DNA of 64,000 nucleotides from Diadophis punctatus similis (lineage: Eukaryota; Chordata; Lepidosauria; Squamata; Dipsadidae), in the NCBI GenBank assembly GCA_023053685.1, contig JALIGW010000001.1, forward strand, positions 156,049,966 through 156,113,965, written 5' to 3'. The position numbers and the translations under genes were made by a program. Under the pieces are notes generated by a model. It saw nothing but the letters and a program-made list of their open reading frames with translations. It made no database searches and was not told where the DNA came from. Numbering within the stretch: position 1 is the stretch's first letter; every line of letters starts with the position of its first letter. This document shows, one piece after another, positions 23,809-34,812 of the stretch.

Positions 23809-24048
23809 ACCTACCTACCTACTGTACCTACTTAACTACTTAACTACCCAACTATCTAACTAACTACCTGTTTTTGTGTGGAGCTATCTCAAATCTAACA
23901 TTCTCATTTATCTGAACAGACTGGCAAATGTGAGTGTGCATTTTCAGTCTTGCATTGCATTCTTATGGTCTGCCACAAATAAGAACTTCAACATTTTTTG
24001 TGGCCTGCCTGGAACATTTTGTTTTTATTTTCCTGTGAATAACAATAA

Positions 24049-24108
<60 letters not shown>
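24049..24108. repeat. (GAT)20 microsatellite
   Basis: Perfect trinucleotide run abutting an R4-like LINE fragment. The poly-Met and poly-His frames seen here are repeat translations. Confidence 0.96.
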
Positions 24109-24300
24109 CTCCAGTTCTGTTCTGCTGTTTCCAGGTACTGCAACATCCATTATCCAGACTTTGTTTGATCTTTCTTATTAACAACTGTTAAATCTGGGAT
24201 GTTATGTGGCAGTTGCTTATCTGAATTCTAGAGCAATTTAGCTTCTTTGTTTTCTATTACTTTGTCTATTTTGTATTCCCACCAGTTTTTTTTTCAGGCA
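24109..24300 (-). mobile_element. R4-like LINE fragment (endonuclease region)
   Basis: Nucleotides from CTGTTCTGCTGTTTCCAGGT to GAGCAATTTAGCTTCTTTG are clearly similar to 18600-18750, the REL-endonuclease segment of the larger copy. It is fragmentary and frameshifted. Confidence 0.75.
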
Positions 24301-24302
24301 AA

Positions 24303-24561
24303 TATACAATTTATATTAATATTGATTGTTTCCTGATTGCTTATTTGTACCCTATGACAATCATTAAGTGTTGTACCTCATGATTATTGACAAATGTATC
24401 TTTTCTTTTATGTACACTGAGAGCATATGCACCAAAGACAAATTCCTTGTGTGTCCAATCACAGTTGGCCAATAAAGAATTGAATTCTATTCTATTCTAT
24501 TCTATTCTATTCTATTCTATTCTATTCTATTCTATTCTATTCTATTCTATTCTATTCTATT
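24303..24561 (+). mobile_element. L2/L3-type LINE 3' end with (ATTCT)n tail
   Basis: The 3' UTR (ATTGATTGTTTCCTGATTGC, GAGCATATGCACCAAAGAC, CCAATAAAGAATTG) is nearly identical to 6805-6980. It runs without a break into about 15 ATTCT units (24483-24561). The insertion lies between two R4-like fragments. Confidence 0.88.
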
Positions 24562-24589
24562 CCCCAATTGTTGCTAATTGTTGCTCTAT

Positions 24590-24745
24590 AAGGATTATTC
24601 CGGTTGGTCGCACAGTCAGCCAGATGTTTAGATTGAATTTGGCATTTTTATCCACCTATTGAGTCCTTCTGAAGGACTCTGGGATAGGCAGATGTTATTG
24701 TTTGATGGTGATAAAGGTATCACCACAAGATGTAAGCTATTACAA
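24590..24745 (-). mobile_element. R4-like LINE fragment (3' UTR region)
   Basis: CAGTCAGCCAGATGTTTAGA and GGGATAGGCAGATGTTATTG match 18282-18370, the 3' UTR of the larger R4-like copy. Relative to that copy, the order of the two fragments here is reversed. Confidence 0.72.
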
Positions 24746-25734
24746 GTAAATTTTTTATCATTTTGGTAGTTTTTGTTGCTGATCTAGAACAAGGCAACCC
24801 CTTTCCTACAATATTAAATATATGCATGTTTAGGTTCATAGTTAAATAGGAATTTTATATTTACGTATAAGTAACATTTTATTTATTGCTGGTGGTGCTT
24901 CATCCATTGCCTAAAACCACCAGCTAAAAGGCAAACCATAGCCTATTAACATGGCCTGCAAGTCTTCTTCAGGCTTAGACCTGGGAATTTCATGGAGGCA
25001 CCCATGTATTTTTTTCGGTAGCAATACAGAAATAGTTTGCCGTTGTCTTCTCCCAGGATATTTTCAACTACCCAGTCTACTCTACAGTCCTTGGATCCTC
25101 TGGAGGTCTGTCTCCCTTCTATGTACCAACCAGACCTGACCCTGCTTAGCTTCTGAGCCCAAACCAAATCAGAGAAATGTTGCCACTTGCTAAGATGGAA
25201 TGTTTACTGGTGCACCTATGTTAGAGATTTAAACAGCCTCTTTTTCTCAGACAATGATAGACAATAAATACTTATCTCCCCCCCCCCACTATGTCCCCCC
25301 CAGGTATCTTTAAATTAAGCTTAAAATAAACTTAACTAAGTATATAATATAGAGGTGTCTTGTAACAATCATATAGGGGGCCTCTCCTCCCCATATGCGT
25401 ATGTGTGTAAATCTGACTAAGATAACTCTACCCTCACAATAACAGGACATTTAACAGCACAAGAAGAAAAGAGACTGCCATTGTGCTGGCAAGTGTAGTG
25501 TCAAAACCAAAAGCACAAGTAAATTTATTGTTGCCTCTCCTTTGCTTTGATGTTCCCACTGTGAATTATTCTGTTTCTTTTTGTCTCTTTTTGAATCCTT
25601 GGAGTGCTGGCTAACAAACACAGAAAGTTGTTTTAAAAAGATTTGTTTTATTTACAGTTGTTTGTCTTGCTTGTAAATTGTAAATTTGGAAGGATTCTTA
25701 TCCCGAAATGTCAGATGTAAACAATAGTACTAGA
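24746..25734. other. Unannotated stretch
   Basis: A C-rich run at about 25279-25302 is the only notable feature. Confidence 0.4.

Positions 25735-25785
<51 letters not shown>
25735..25785. repeat. (GAT)17 microsatellite
   Basis: Perfect trinucleotide run. Confidence 0.96.
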
Positions 25786-25786
<1 letters not shown>

Positions 25787-25808
25787 AGGTTGTTGGGATT
25801 GGGCCTCG

Positions 25809-25946
25809 TAAATTTTGAACACACTATCCTGGGAGAAAAACAAAATGCGTGCCGGAACCCGGAAGAGCAACGGGCGATGGCTGACGTGTCTGGAGAGATG
25901 GCTCTGTGTGCCATTTCCGGCACGCGTGCCATAGGTTCATCATCAT
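25809..25946 (+). mobile_element. Degraded hAT MITE, GATGG-GAACC family
   Basis: The interior GCACGCGTGCCATAGGTTC is identical to 38999-39017 of the well-bounded copy at 38603-39028. A probable 8-bp duplication, GGGCCTCG / GGGCCTAG, lies at 25801-25808 and 25947-25954. The outermost bases of both ends are lost or mutated. Confidence 0.62.
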
Positions 25947-25954
25947 GGGCCTAG

Positions 25955-26709
25955 GGCTATCGGACCTTCTCAGTTGGATAGACCAAGTGTAACAAGAGAT
26001 TGAGGTGGACTGGGGGTAACATATGATAATTAATAACTTGAAGATTCCTTGGAAGAAGGGATCTACTTAAGTGGTTCAGATTACCTGTCTCCCAGATCAT
26101 AAAAAGGTATAACTATTATGTGTATGACTATATCTAAAGCAGGTTTCCACCCCCCAACTGATGTTTTGGGCCTGGACTGGAAGTTAAAGAGTTCCGAGCA
26201 CTGTAGTTCTAACACATCTCAAGAGTTCCTGCTCAGAGGATGTTTCTGAGCAGTGTTCACATCTGTCTCTGTGTTAGAGAGAATAAATCTCCATAGAGGC
26301 GATGTTTGATCTTTCTCTTGGAGCTCAGACATTTAGAAATAAAGCCGAAGTTAAAAATCTAATAAAATATTTATTTCGGTAGAAAAACAATAAATTCTGA
26401 ATAATTACATTCTTGCTAATTAAATGTGACCGCTCCCGGTCAGAGCCAAACCACAAGAAGAAGAATGAAGAATCAGGAATGCACACATGCACAGTAAATC
26501 ACATCACGTGTCCTGCTTGTAATGGAATGTACCATAATATTGGAATAGGGATGCATCACCCTACATAGACATACAACTGACAATATTCACTACGTGACAC
26601 TCTGGGTCCATGCATGTGTGAGAGAGAGTGTGTAAAAAAAACCACCTCAGGTTGGTGGGCAGGTTTTCATTACTTCGCTGTGGCCAGTGTGCCTTGGCTT
26701 TTTTGACCA
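25955..26709. other. Unannotated stretch
   Basis: No gene or element recognised. Confidence 0.4.
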
Positions 26710-27135
26710 CTACCCTCTGCCACCACTGAAATGAATTTGCAGAAAGAATGCACATAAACTTAGAGAAGATTTACAATGGGAATGGCTGAGAGTCAGGTCA
26801 AGAAAGCAGAAATGCCCCATATGTTTAGTTCTCCATCCTCCTAATTTCTGAATCACACTGAATGGGGGCTTTTCACGTGAAATTCTTTTGGTATTGAAAC
26901 TGAAGCCATCGAGTAGATAAACAGAAACCTGCAGGTTAATTGGAGACATGGTGACATTTAAGCGAGTTGTCATCTCCCAGTCTTGTTTGTATACATTTTC
27001 AACCAGAATGGCTAAGAAGCTGGGCGTAGCTTTCAGTTGATCAATGTTCTTATAACAGCCTTTGAAGTATTTTTTGGGGGGTGGGGTGGGGAAGAGCCAT
27101 ATCTGTTCAAACCCGGTGCAGCCGCAGTATGGCAA
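26710..27135 (-). other. Open frame of 141 residues, unidentified
   Basis: This is one of the longest frames in the window not explained by a repeat. The middle (FLAILVENVYKQDWEMTTRL then NVTMSPINLQVSVYLLDGFS) looks protein-like, while both ends look like translated noncoding DNA. I recognise no domain. It lies about 40 bp downstream, on the same strand, of the frame at 27173-27377. It could be chance or part of an unidentified gene or pseudogene. Confidence 0.2.
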
Positions 27136-27172
27136 ATCTCAAATAACAGTTGCCTGAGTTTGTTTTTACATT

Positions 27173-27377
27173 TCATCCCCCTGCGTCCCTTGAAAACACT
27201 TTGAAGAGCGACGGAGAAACTGACAAAGCTCGACGCATGTTGGCCGCATTATAGAAAGGGTATGGATTGGGGGAATCATCCGTTAATGAACTCTGAGAGC
27301 TGTATAGTGTAGCCTTGAGCATCGGAGAGTCTATTAGTGGTGTTAGTGATGAAGGTATCCCTTTAAAGTCTGCTGTG
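27173..27377 (-). other. Possible terminal coding exon, unidentified
   Basis: On the minus strand a polypyrimidine tract and CTATAG acceptor lie directly before 27377. They are followed by a frame of about 67 residues (TADFKGIPSSLTPLIDSPML ... SLTDDSPNPYPFYNAANMRR ... SPSLFKVFSRDAGG) ending in TGA at 27173. It is rich in Ser and Pro, and CpG dinucleotides are retained although the surroundings are CpG-poor, which could reflect constraint. I do not recognise the protein. Without cross-species alignment it could be chance. Confidence 0.25.
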
Positions 27378-27430
27378 CTATAGAAAAACACAGCAGATGT
27401 CATTTCTCCCTGGCTTCTCGTTTCTAACAA

Positions 27431-28565
27431 GTACTCTGTGATCCGATTGCTTATTCTTTCCCTTGCTCATATTAGTATTTCGGGATACCCAGAGGAGGTT
27501 TTGGATGTGATGATCAAGCTGGACTTTTGTTTTTCTTCTTTAAAACATCTCTCCAACCCATGGGACTGAAAAGGATACAAGTGTATAGCATTGCAAGAAG
27601 GTGCTTAATGGTCCTTCAGAAATGGATAGGGAATGGCATTATTTGTTCACTTTGCAATATAGTAAATTTGTCTTGCTGTGCCTAAGAACTCTTGCTCATT
27701 GGGCGGAAGTGGGCTGACTATTGTTTTAGTAATTTATTTCACATAAGTGCATTCTTTGAAAATGGAAACGAAGGGCTAAGATGACATAACAGTGTCATAA
27801 CTAATTATTGCCATGGAGAAGGACACTAAGCATTTTGCCCCACTGGGCAAAAAGAATGAAGAATGTGAATGAACAATCATTCACAAATTGTACAGTTCGA
27901 CAAGTGGCGATCTATTTGAAGCTTAAGATTTCCCTGCAAAAACAATGCTGTCTATCGCTATTTATTGAATGATTAGGAAGAAAAAGAACAAGTAATGTTG
28001 ATTCGCAGTGTGGATTTCACACTGACACAAGAAAGAACAAATGGCCATTGGGAGGGCAGCACATGGCTATTAACTGATGGGAGATGCCATAATTGGAAGA
28101 CAAAGAAAGTGATCCCAAAGTCTTAATGAATAGGGCTGCATAGATCTTTGAAGGACACTTCACTACAACAAAACTGCAAGAAGTGCTTCTCAAAGGGACA
28201 CAACAGATCGAAGCAACCCTTCCCTTATTCACAAGAGATTGTTGAGCCAGGCTCTTGCTGGTCAAAATTCATTGGTCTGATAATTCCCTTCCTAATGGAA
28301 GAACGAAGGTGAAGGGGTTGGCGGAGATGCCAAAACTGACTGTTTTAATTAAAGAGAAGAACCTATCTAGTTTTTGTTTCTATTTGGAAACTGCTTTTGG
28401 ACTTTTTGTTTGTGAAACTGGGAAAAAAATGAACTTTCATTTTAGGTTATGATGACTAGAATGACTTTGTTGTTGTAGAAATAGCTGAAATGATTAGAAA
28501 TGTAAATAAAAAGGTTGGGGTTGTAGTTTTTTTGTATTCTACCACACTGAAAAAAATTAGAAATT
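27431..28565. other. Unannotated stretch
   Basis: No gene or element recognised. Confidence 0.4.
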
Positions 28566-28905
<340 letters not shown>

Positions 28906-30023
28906 AACCTTTCTGACTTTGTTTCTTTTTGTATTTTATCTTATAATAAGCTTTAATAAAATATTTTTAAAAACTCATTGGTCAGATGTGGTACATAATT
29001 TCCCTAACGAACCATGGCTAAAATGCCTTTAAAGTTATCTTAGCTATCATTTGGTGCACTTGAGATGCAATCTAAGGGCATGGAGTTCCTTCCCAATTAA
29101 AACCTGGAATGCTAAAGGAAACTCAAGTGGTCCAATATGAAAGTGATCTGACAGTGGAAATTGAAATCATACTGTTCAGATTAAGAGAGAAGTGAAGAGC
29201 ATTCTCCCTGTGGCAGATGAACGACACTGAAAAAAAGCAACAGCTGTGTTTCTTCACTTGCCATATTTATCTACGTTTCTTCATTAAACCAATGCCTCTT
29301 ATCCTTCAATAATATTTTCTTTAAAGGAGAGCACCGGAGAGCTTCTAAGCATAAAGACTTCTTTTGTTGTTGTTTGCTGTTAATCCTCAATTTGCAGCCT
29401 ATAAAAGCCAGTGGTACAAAATTCCTTGGCAGATTGCTGCCAGCAAGACAGATCTTTGTAGCGCAGTGATTTCAAAATAAATACTTTTTGTGCCGAGAGG
29501 AGCAGCTGGAGCCTTCATCAAATAATAAGAATAGATGGCTCGGTGGAGGTGGCGTACCTCAGCGGCCAAGTGGGCATGGCCTTGAGAGACAGGATGGCAA
29601 AATGATTCTTTTTCGTGGGTTTGACAATGCTGATCATTGGTGTGTGTGTGTGAGGGGGGGGGAAATCATTATTATGAATGGTGTCTTTCCTTCTGGTTTC
29701 CATCTGTTCATCTGCAGCTGATGGCTTATAGAAGGTTAAACTCTGCCCGCTCTTTTGCATTAATTACCCATGGAACCATGGTGGTTTCTCATGAGGATGA
29801 ATCCATCCTAATACCAGCATTGGTCCACCTATCCAGGCTAGGAGCACTTCTTCAGCATTTCATGGACCCATGATTTGTTGGATGTACTATGCTGCAAAGA
29901 AATTCCTCACCTTCATTCTAGTAGCATTACAACAATTGCTTGGAAATGTCAACTCCTGAAGTTTTTATCTCTGCCATCAGAATGTAAGGAACCCATCTAG
30001 CATAACTTTCTGATACTGAACAA
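28906..30023. other. Unannotated stretch
   Basis: TTAATAAAATATTTTTAAAA near 28950 suggests an A-rich LINE tail but has no diagnostic sequence. Otherwise nothing recognised. Confidence 0.4.
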
Positions 30024-30158
30024 CAGGGGCGTCAAACTCACGGCCCGCAGGCCGGTTGCGTCACGTGCTGGCCCCGCCCCCGCCTAGTTTAGCGAAGGGG
30101 GGAAAAGTCCCGATACGTCATGTGACGCCACCGTGATGATGCAAGTTTGACACTCCTG
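30024..30158 (+). mobile_element. hAT-Charlie-like MITE, GTGTCAAACT family, copy 4
   Basis: From CAGGGGCGTCAAACTC to AAGTTTGACACTCCTG, 135 bp. The flanks CTGAACAA / CTGAAGAG are a partly decayed 8-bp duplication. The CpG-rich interior (GTTGCGTCACGTGCTGGCCC, CGATACGTCATGTGACG) is the least decayed of the four copies. Confidence 0.85.
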
Positions 30159-30583
30159 CTGAAGAGCATCAATAATATGACCTACATGTTTCTATGAGGT
30201 GCCAAACTTCACAGAAATGTATCTTTGAGTGATCTGCCAATTGTGGTAAATCAGTTTATTAACCTTTATAATGTGAAACTTGTCAGTTGCTGTCACAGGT
30301 TGTCCACTTTATTTTTTGATCACACAAATCAATTGTTCCTAGTTTTTATATTTTGGGGGCTCAGTAATGGCCCAGTACTCACATCAACAGAGTCCTCACC
30401 ATAAGTCATCTGCATTTGGTGGTGAATTTCAATTTGAGGGAACTCTTTGGCAGTTAAAAATTCAGTCACAGCCACCACTCAAAGCTCACTGATGACTACT
30501 CACTTCAGGCTTCCATTTTATGAATGACAGCAGCACAGCCTTCCTCACCCCACAACTTTCGGAAGTGAAAGAATAGATACTAA

Positions 30584-30850
30584 ACAGAATAACAGAGTTG
30601 GAAGGGAGCTTGGAGGTCTTCTAGTCCAACCTCCTGCTCAAGCCGGAGACCCTATACCATTTCAGACAAGCGGCTGTCCAGTCTCTTCTTAAAAGCTTCC
30701 AGTGATGGAGCACTCATAACTTCTGAAAACAAGCTTTCCACTGTTTAATTATTCTTCTCATTGTTAGGAAATTTCTCCTTAGTTCTAGTTGCTTCTCTCC
30801 TTAATAAGTTTCCATCCATTGTTTCTTGTCTTGCCTTCTTATCTTCTTCT
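30584..30850 (-). mobile_element. CR1 LINE 3' end
   Basis: Begins AATAACAGAGTTGGAAGGGA and continues GGAGGTCTTCTAGTCCAACC, then CTTCTTAAAAGCTTCCAGTG. These are the same blocks as 50617, 62757 and 33768, and are typical of reptile and bird CR1 3' ends read in reverse. Confidence 0.82.
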
Positions 30851-31116
30851 TGTCTTGTCAGAGCTTCTAACATTTCAGTACAGCTATCTGCTGGAGACTT
30901 ACAGTGCTGCAGGTATTTCTTTTCATTCAGCCTATATACGTCTCTATGTGAGTGCACCTGCTGGTATATGCACACACACACACACACAATAGCTATGCAC
31001 TCTTATATCCATTCAAATATTACAGAATTCAATGGGATTTCTAAATACACAGACACACATACATAAAATTGTGTTGTTGGTCTTTCTATCTGTTTTGGAG
31101 GAGAGATCTATAAGGA

Positions 31117-31363
31117 GCCGAGGCGGCGCAGTGGTTAAAGTGCAGCACTGCAGACTACTTCAGCTGACTGCTAGTTCAGCAGTTCAGCTGTTCAAATCTC
31201 ACCGGCTCAAGGTTGACTCAGCCTTCCATCCTTCCGAGGTGGGTAAAATGAGGACCCAGATTGTTGGGGGCAATATGCTGAACTCTGTAAACCGCTTAGA
31301 GAGGGCTGTAAAGCACTATGAAGCGGTATATAAGTCTAAGTGCCATTGCTATTGCTATTTCAG
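31117..31363 (+). mobile_element. tRNA-derived SINE, copy 3 (least diverged)
   Basis: The head GGCGGCGCAGTGGTTAAAGT carries an A-box-like motif, and GTTCAAATCTCACC a B-box-like motif. The body GGTTGACTCAGCCTTCCATC and GGTAAAATGAGGACCCAGAT is followed by the tail GCGGTATATAAGTCTAAGTG and (ATTGCT)n. It is the best-preserved SINE here. Related copies are at 16427 (minus) and 21632 (plus). Confidence 0.9.
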
Positions 31364-32489
31364 ATTCCTATGTCACCATGGCAAGAAATAGAGAGGTGAT
31401 GGTTTGAGGGACATAACGATTGAAACAATTTTCTTGCCATTTTTAATATTCCAATATATATATGGATATATTTGTACTCTATACACATTGCATGCAATGT
31501 GCCAGAACATCAATGGAGCAAGCTAAAGACTGAATGCTTGCAATATAAATTGGAGACAGATTGCTCCATACATCCCTATAGAGACTGAATCATTCTAATG
31601 GTGGCTAAAGTCTTTGGAATTTCATTCCGAGATGAAAGCTTTGCCCCTTGAAGTCTCGCATTTAGGTAGGCCTTGAAAAGCCCTTTTAAAGCTGCTTTTG
31701 ATTAATTCATTCTGACCATCTCGTCTGATCTGATTGTGTTTATGGTGCCCTTGAGTATTGTTTTGGGAGGGCAGAATCTTAAAAATAATAATAAGTAATA
31801 ACCAAAGCCAAGTTCGTTAGCCATACTCACAAGATATATAGTGCTGATTGCGCAAATGCATGCGCCACGTTGTTTGCATTGGCAGGTTTTCATTGGGAAA
31901 AACAGGAATGCTTTGAGGAGCAGTTTTCTTTGACTTTCTCCCTTTGGTCATTGATCACAGAAAAAAAAATCACTAAATGCGTTTAGTGAAACGTTGATAG
32001 TTCCCAGAAAAATAAACTTTCTATGTGCACCTTCCTGCTCATGCTTTTCTGCTTGTTTGATAGTGACAAAAGAGAGGTGAACAAGCCTTGTCTTCTTCCT
32101 CAGCTGCCATTCCATGCCCTCTGCCACAATTGCGCTACAAACAAGCCCAACAATTTTGCAAATCTCACATCTCATACAGATAGAGTAAATGCCACTGGGT
32201 TTAGTTCTTTTCTTGACCTCTTTTTGTTTATATCAGGTGTGTGATGTTGGAACATCTGCACTGACTCCCAAGGTCACATTTGCAAGCACTGCAGTTGCCT
32301 TAGCACCAACATTTCATAATTTGGCTTCTGCAGGAGATACGTTTTAAGAATAGTAGAGTTTCTCCAGAGAAAGGTAAGAAATTGAACGAGAGGACTGATG
32401 GATGGAATGATTATGTATCATCCAGTTGTTTTTGACTCTGAATGACTACATAGATGTTTTTCATGATGATGTACTCCTAACTGTTCTTT
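31364..32489. other. Unannotated stretch
   Basis: No gene or element recognised. Confidence 0.4.
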
Positions 32490-33735
32490 TAACTCTCTCA
32501 ACAACTTGCAATTTACATAGACTTTTGTAAAGCCTTTGATTCAGTGGTACACGACAAACTACTTCTGAAACTAAACTCTTATGGCATCTCTGGACCCCTA
32601 CATGATTGGATAACTGAGTTCCTGTCAAACAGACAACAAGTGGTTAAAATAGAGAGTTCTCTATCAAATCCTGCACCACTCAACAGTGGTGTCCCTCAAG
32701 GCAGCATTCTAGGACCAACACTCTTCATACTTTACATAAACGACCTTTGTGATCATATTATAAGCAACTGTGTTCTCTTTGCCGACGATGTTAAACTATT
32801 TAACACCACAGACAATGCTACTACCCTTCAAAAAGACCTTGTCTATGTATCAGAATGGTCAATCAAGTGGCAACTTCAAATCTCAACCAACAAATGCTCT
32901 TTCTTACACATTGGCAAAAAGAATCAGAACACAAAATACAAGCTTGGAGGACAGACCTTGTAGATGACCTTCACTCTGTCAAGGACCTTGGAGTACTCAT
33001 ATCTAATGATCTAAGTGCCAAAGCCCACTGTAACAACATTGCCAAAAAGGCACTAAGAGTAGTTAATCTAACCTTGCGTAGCTTCTTCTCTGACAATATT
33101 ACACTGCTAACCAGAGCATTCAAAACATTCACTAGACCAATTCTCGAATACAGCTCACCTGTCTGGAACCCGCACTGCATATCGGACATTAATACAATTG
33201 AGAGACTCCAGAAATATTTCACGAGAAGAGTCCTCCACTTCTCTGCTCTCAACAGAATACCTTATTCCACCAGACTTGAAATTTTGGGCTTAGACAACTT
33301 AGAGCTATGTCGCCTTCGATCTTATCTAAATGTAGTTCATAAAATTATCTGCCACAATGTCCTACCTGTCAATGACTACTTTAACTTCAACTGTAACAAT
33401 ACATGAGCACACAACTTAAGGTAAACCGCTCCAAACTCAATTGCAGAAAATATGACTTCAGCAACAGAGTGATCAATGCCTGGAATGCACTACCTGATTC
33501 TGTGGTTTCTTCCCCAAACCCCCAAAACTTTAACCTTAGACTGTCTACTGTCAACCTCACCCCATTCCTAAGAGGTCTGTAAGGGGTGTGCATAAGCGCA
33601 CTATTGTGCCTACTGTCCCTGTCTTACTGTCCTATTGTCCTCATTTATGTGTACTTACTTTGTTTATGTTTATGTTTATACCTATACCTGCTATCTTGTA
33701 CATGTTTCACAAATAAATAAATAAATAAAAAACAG
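32490..33735 (+). mobile_element. 5'-truncated Jockey-superfamily LINE with (AAATA)n tail
   Basis: RT coding sequence starts near 32505 and the ORF ends at 33582. A 3' UTR (GGTGTGCATAAGCGCACTAT, TGTCCCTGTC) runs to (AAATA)n at 33711-33729. Other 3' ends of the family are at 46079-46170 and 53546-53712 (minus) and 57160-57440 (plus). Confidence 0.85.
32505..33582 (+). pseudogene. LINE reverse transcriptase, nearly complete RT core to C-terminus
   Basis: RT motif A reads LAIYIDFCKAFDSVVHDKLL, motif B region SGVPQGSILGPTLFILYIND, and the catalytic box CVLFADDVKLF is intact. The thumb region follows (VSEWSIKWQLQISTNKCSF, LHIGKKN). After a one-base frameshift near 32957 the frame continues as LHSVKDLGVLISNDLSAKAH, TRPILEYSSPVWNPHC and IERLQKYFTRRVLHFSAL. 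A second frameshift near 33404 gives CRKYDFSNRVINAWNALPDS and LRLSTVNLTPFLRGL, then a stop. The endonuclease and N-terminal RT are missing. With only two visible frameshifts and conserved motifs, this is among the youngest LINE copies here. Confidence 0.88.
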
Positions 33736-33767
33736 TGCACACATCACCACTGTCAGTCCATCATAGT

Positions 33768-34812
33768 GTTTGAAGGGACCTTGGAAGTCTTCCAGTCCGT
33801 CCAACCCCTTACTCAAGGCTGGAGATCTTACAGTATATCATCCCAGACAAATGATTATCCAATCTTTTTTTTTTAAAACCTCCAGCAATAGAGCACCCAT
33901 AACTCCAGGAGGCAAGTTGTTCCATTGATTAATTGTTCTCAGTGTAGGAAATTTCTACTAATTCAGGGTTGCATCTCTCTTTGATGAACTTCCATGCATG
34001 TTTCTTCTCCTACCCTTAGATGCTTTGGGGAATAAGTCAACTCCCTCTTCTCTGTGAGAGCCCCTCAAATACCAAAATATAGCTATCATGTCACTCCTAA
34101 TTGTTCTCTTCATTAGGCTAGACATACTAGTTCCCCTAACCCTTCGTTGTATGTTTTAGCCTCCAGTCCCCTAATCATCTTTGTTGCTCTTCTCTGCACT
34201 CTTTCTAGAGTCTCAGCATCTTTTTTGTATCTTAGTGACCAGAATTGGATGCAGTATTTCAAGTGTGGCCTCACCAGTGCAGTATAAAGCAGTACTATCA
34301 CTTCTCATGATCTTAATGCTATTCCACTGTTGATGCAGCCTAGGACTGCTTTGGTAGCTGCAGCACACTTCTGGCTCATACTTAACTGGGGGTCCTTTAG
34401 AACACTTTGATTCCTCTCACAGGTAGTACTTCTGAACTAGGTATAACTTATTCTGTACCTGTGCATTTGGTTTTTCCTCCCTAAGTGCAGGACCTGACCT
34501 TTTCCACCACTGAACTACATCTTGTTGGATAGGACCCATTGCTTAAGCTCTGTCAAGATCCTTCTGAATCCTGAGTCTGTCTTCCAAAGTCTTAGCAATT
34601 CCCCCTCAGCTTGGGATCATCTGCAAATTTGATGAGCCCCCTCTCTATCCTGTCATCTAGATCATTTCTGAAGATGTTGAAGAATACTGGTCCCAGTGCA
34701 AAAGCTTCAGGTAGCCCATTGCATGCTTCCCTCCATGTACATATAGTTCCTTTAAGGAATACATGCTGAGTGTGGTTGGTCCATCAACTGCAAATCCATC
34801 TGGTGGTGGTAT
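33768..34812 (-). mobile_element. CR1 LINE, 3' half, diverged
   Basis: It begins at the CR1 end (GAAGGGACCTTGGAAGTCTT). On the minus strand it encodes [20 protein letters not shown] and [20 protein letters not shown], conserved CR1 ORF2 C-terminal sequence. Upstream blocks match 51060-51640. It lies tail to tail with the LINE ending at 33735. Confidence 0.85.

Noticed and set aside
29518..29620. GGCTCGGTGGAGGTGGCGTA segment as a SINE or exon
   Set aside because: It shares no blocks with the SINEs in the window and has no splice signals that I could support.
31117..31200. tRNA gene, because of A-box and B-box-like motifs
   Set aside because: The motifs belong to a tRNA-derived SINE head; there is no complete cloverleaf, and the SINE body follows directly.
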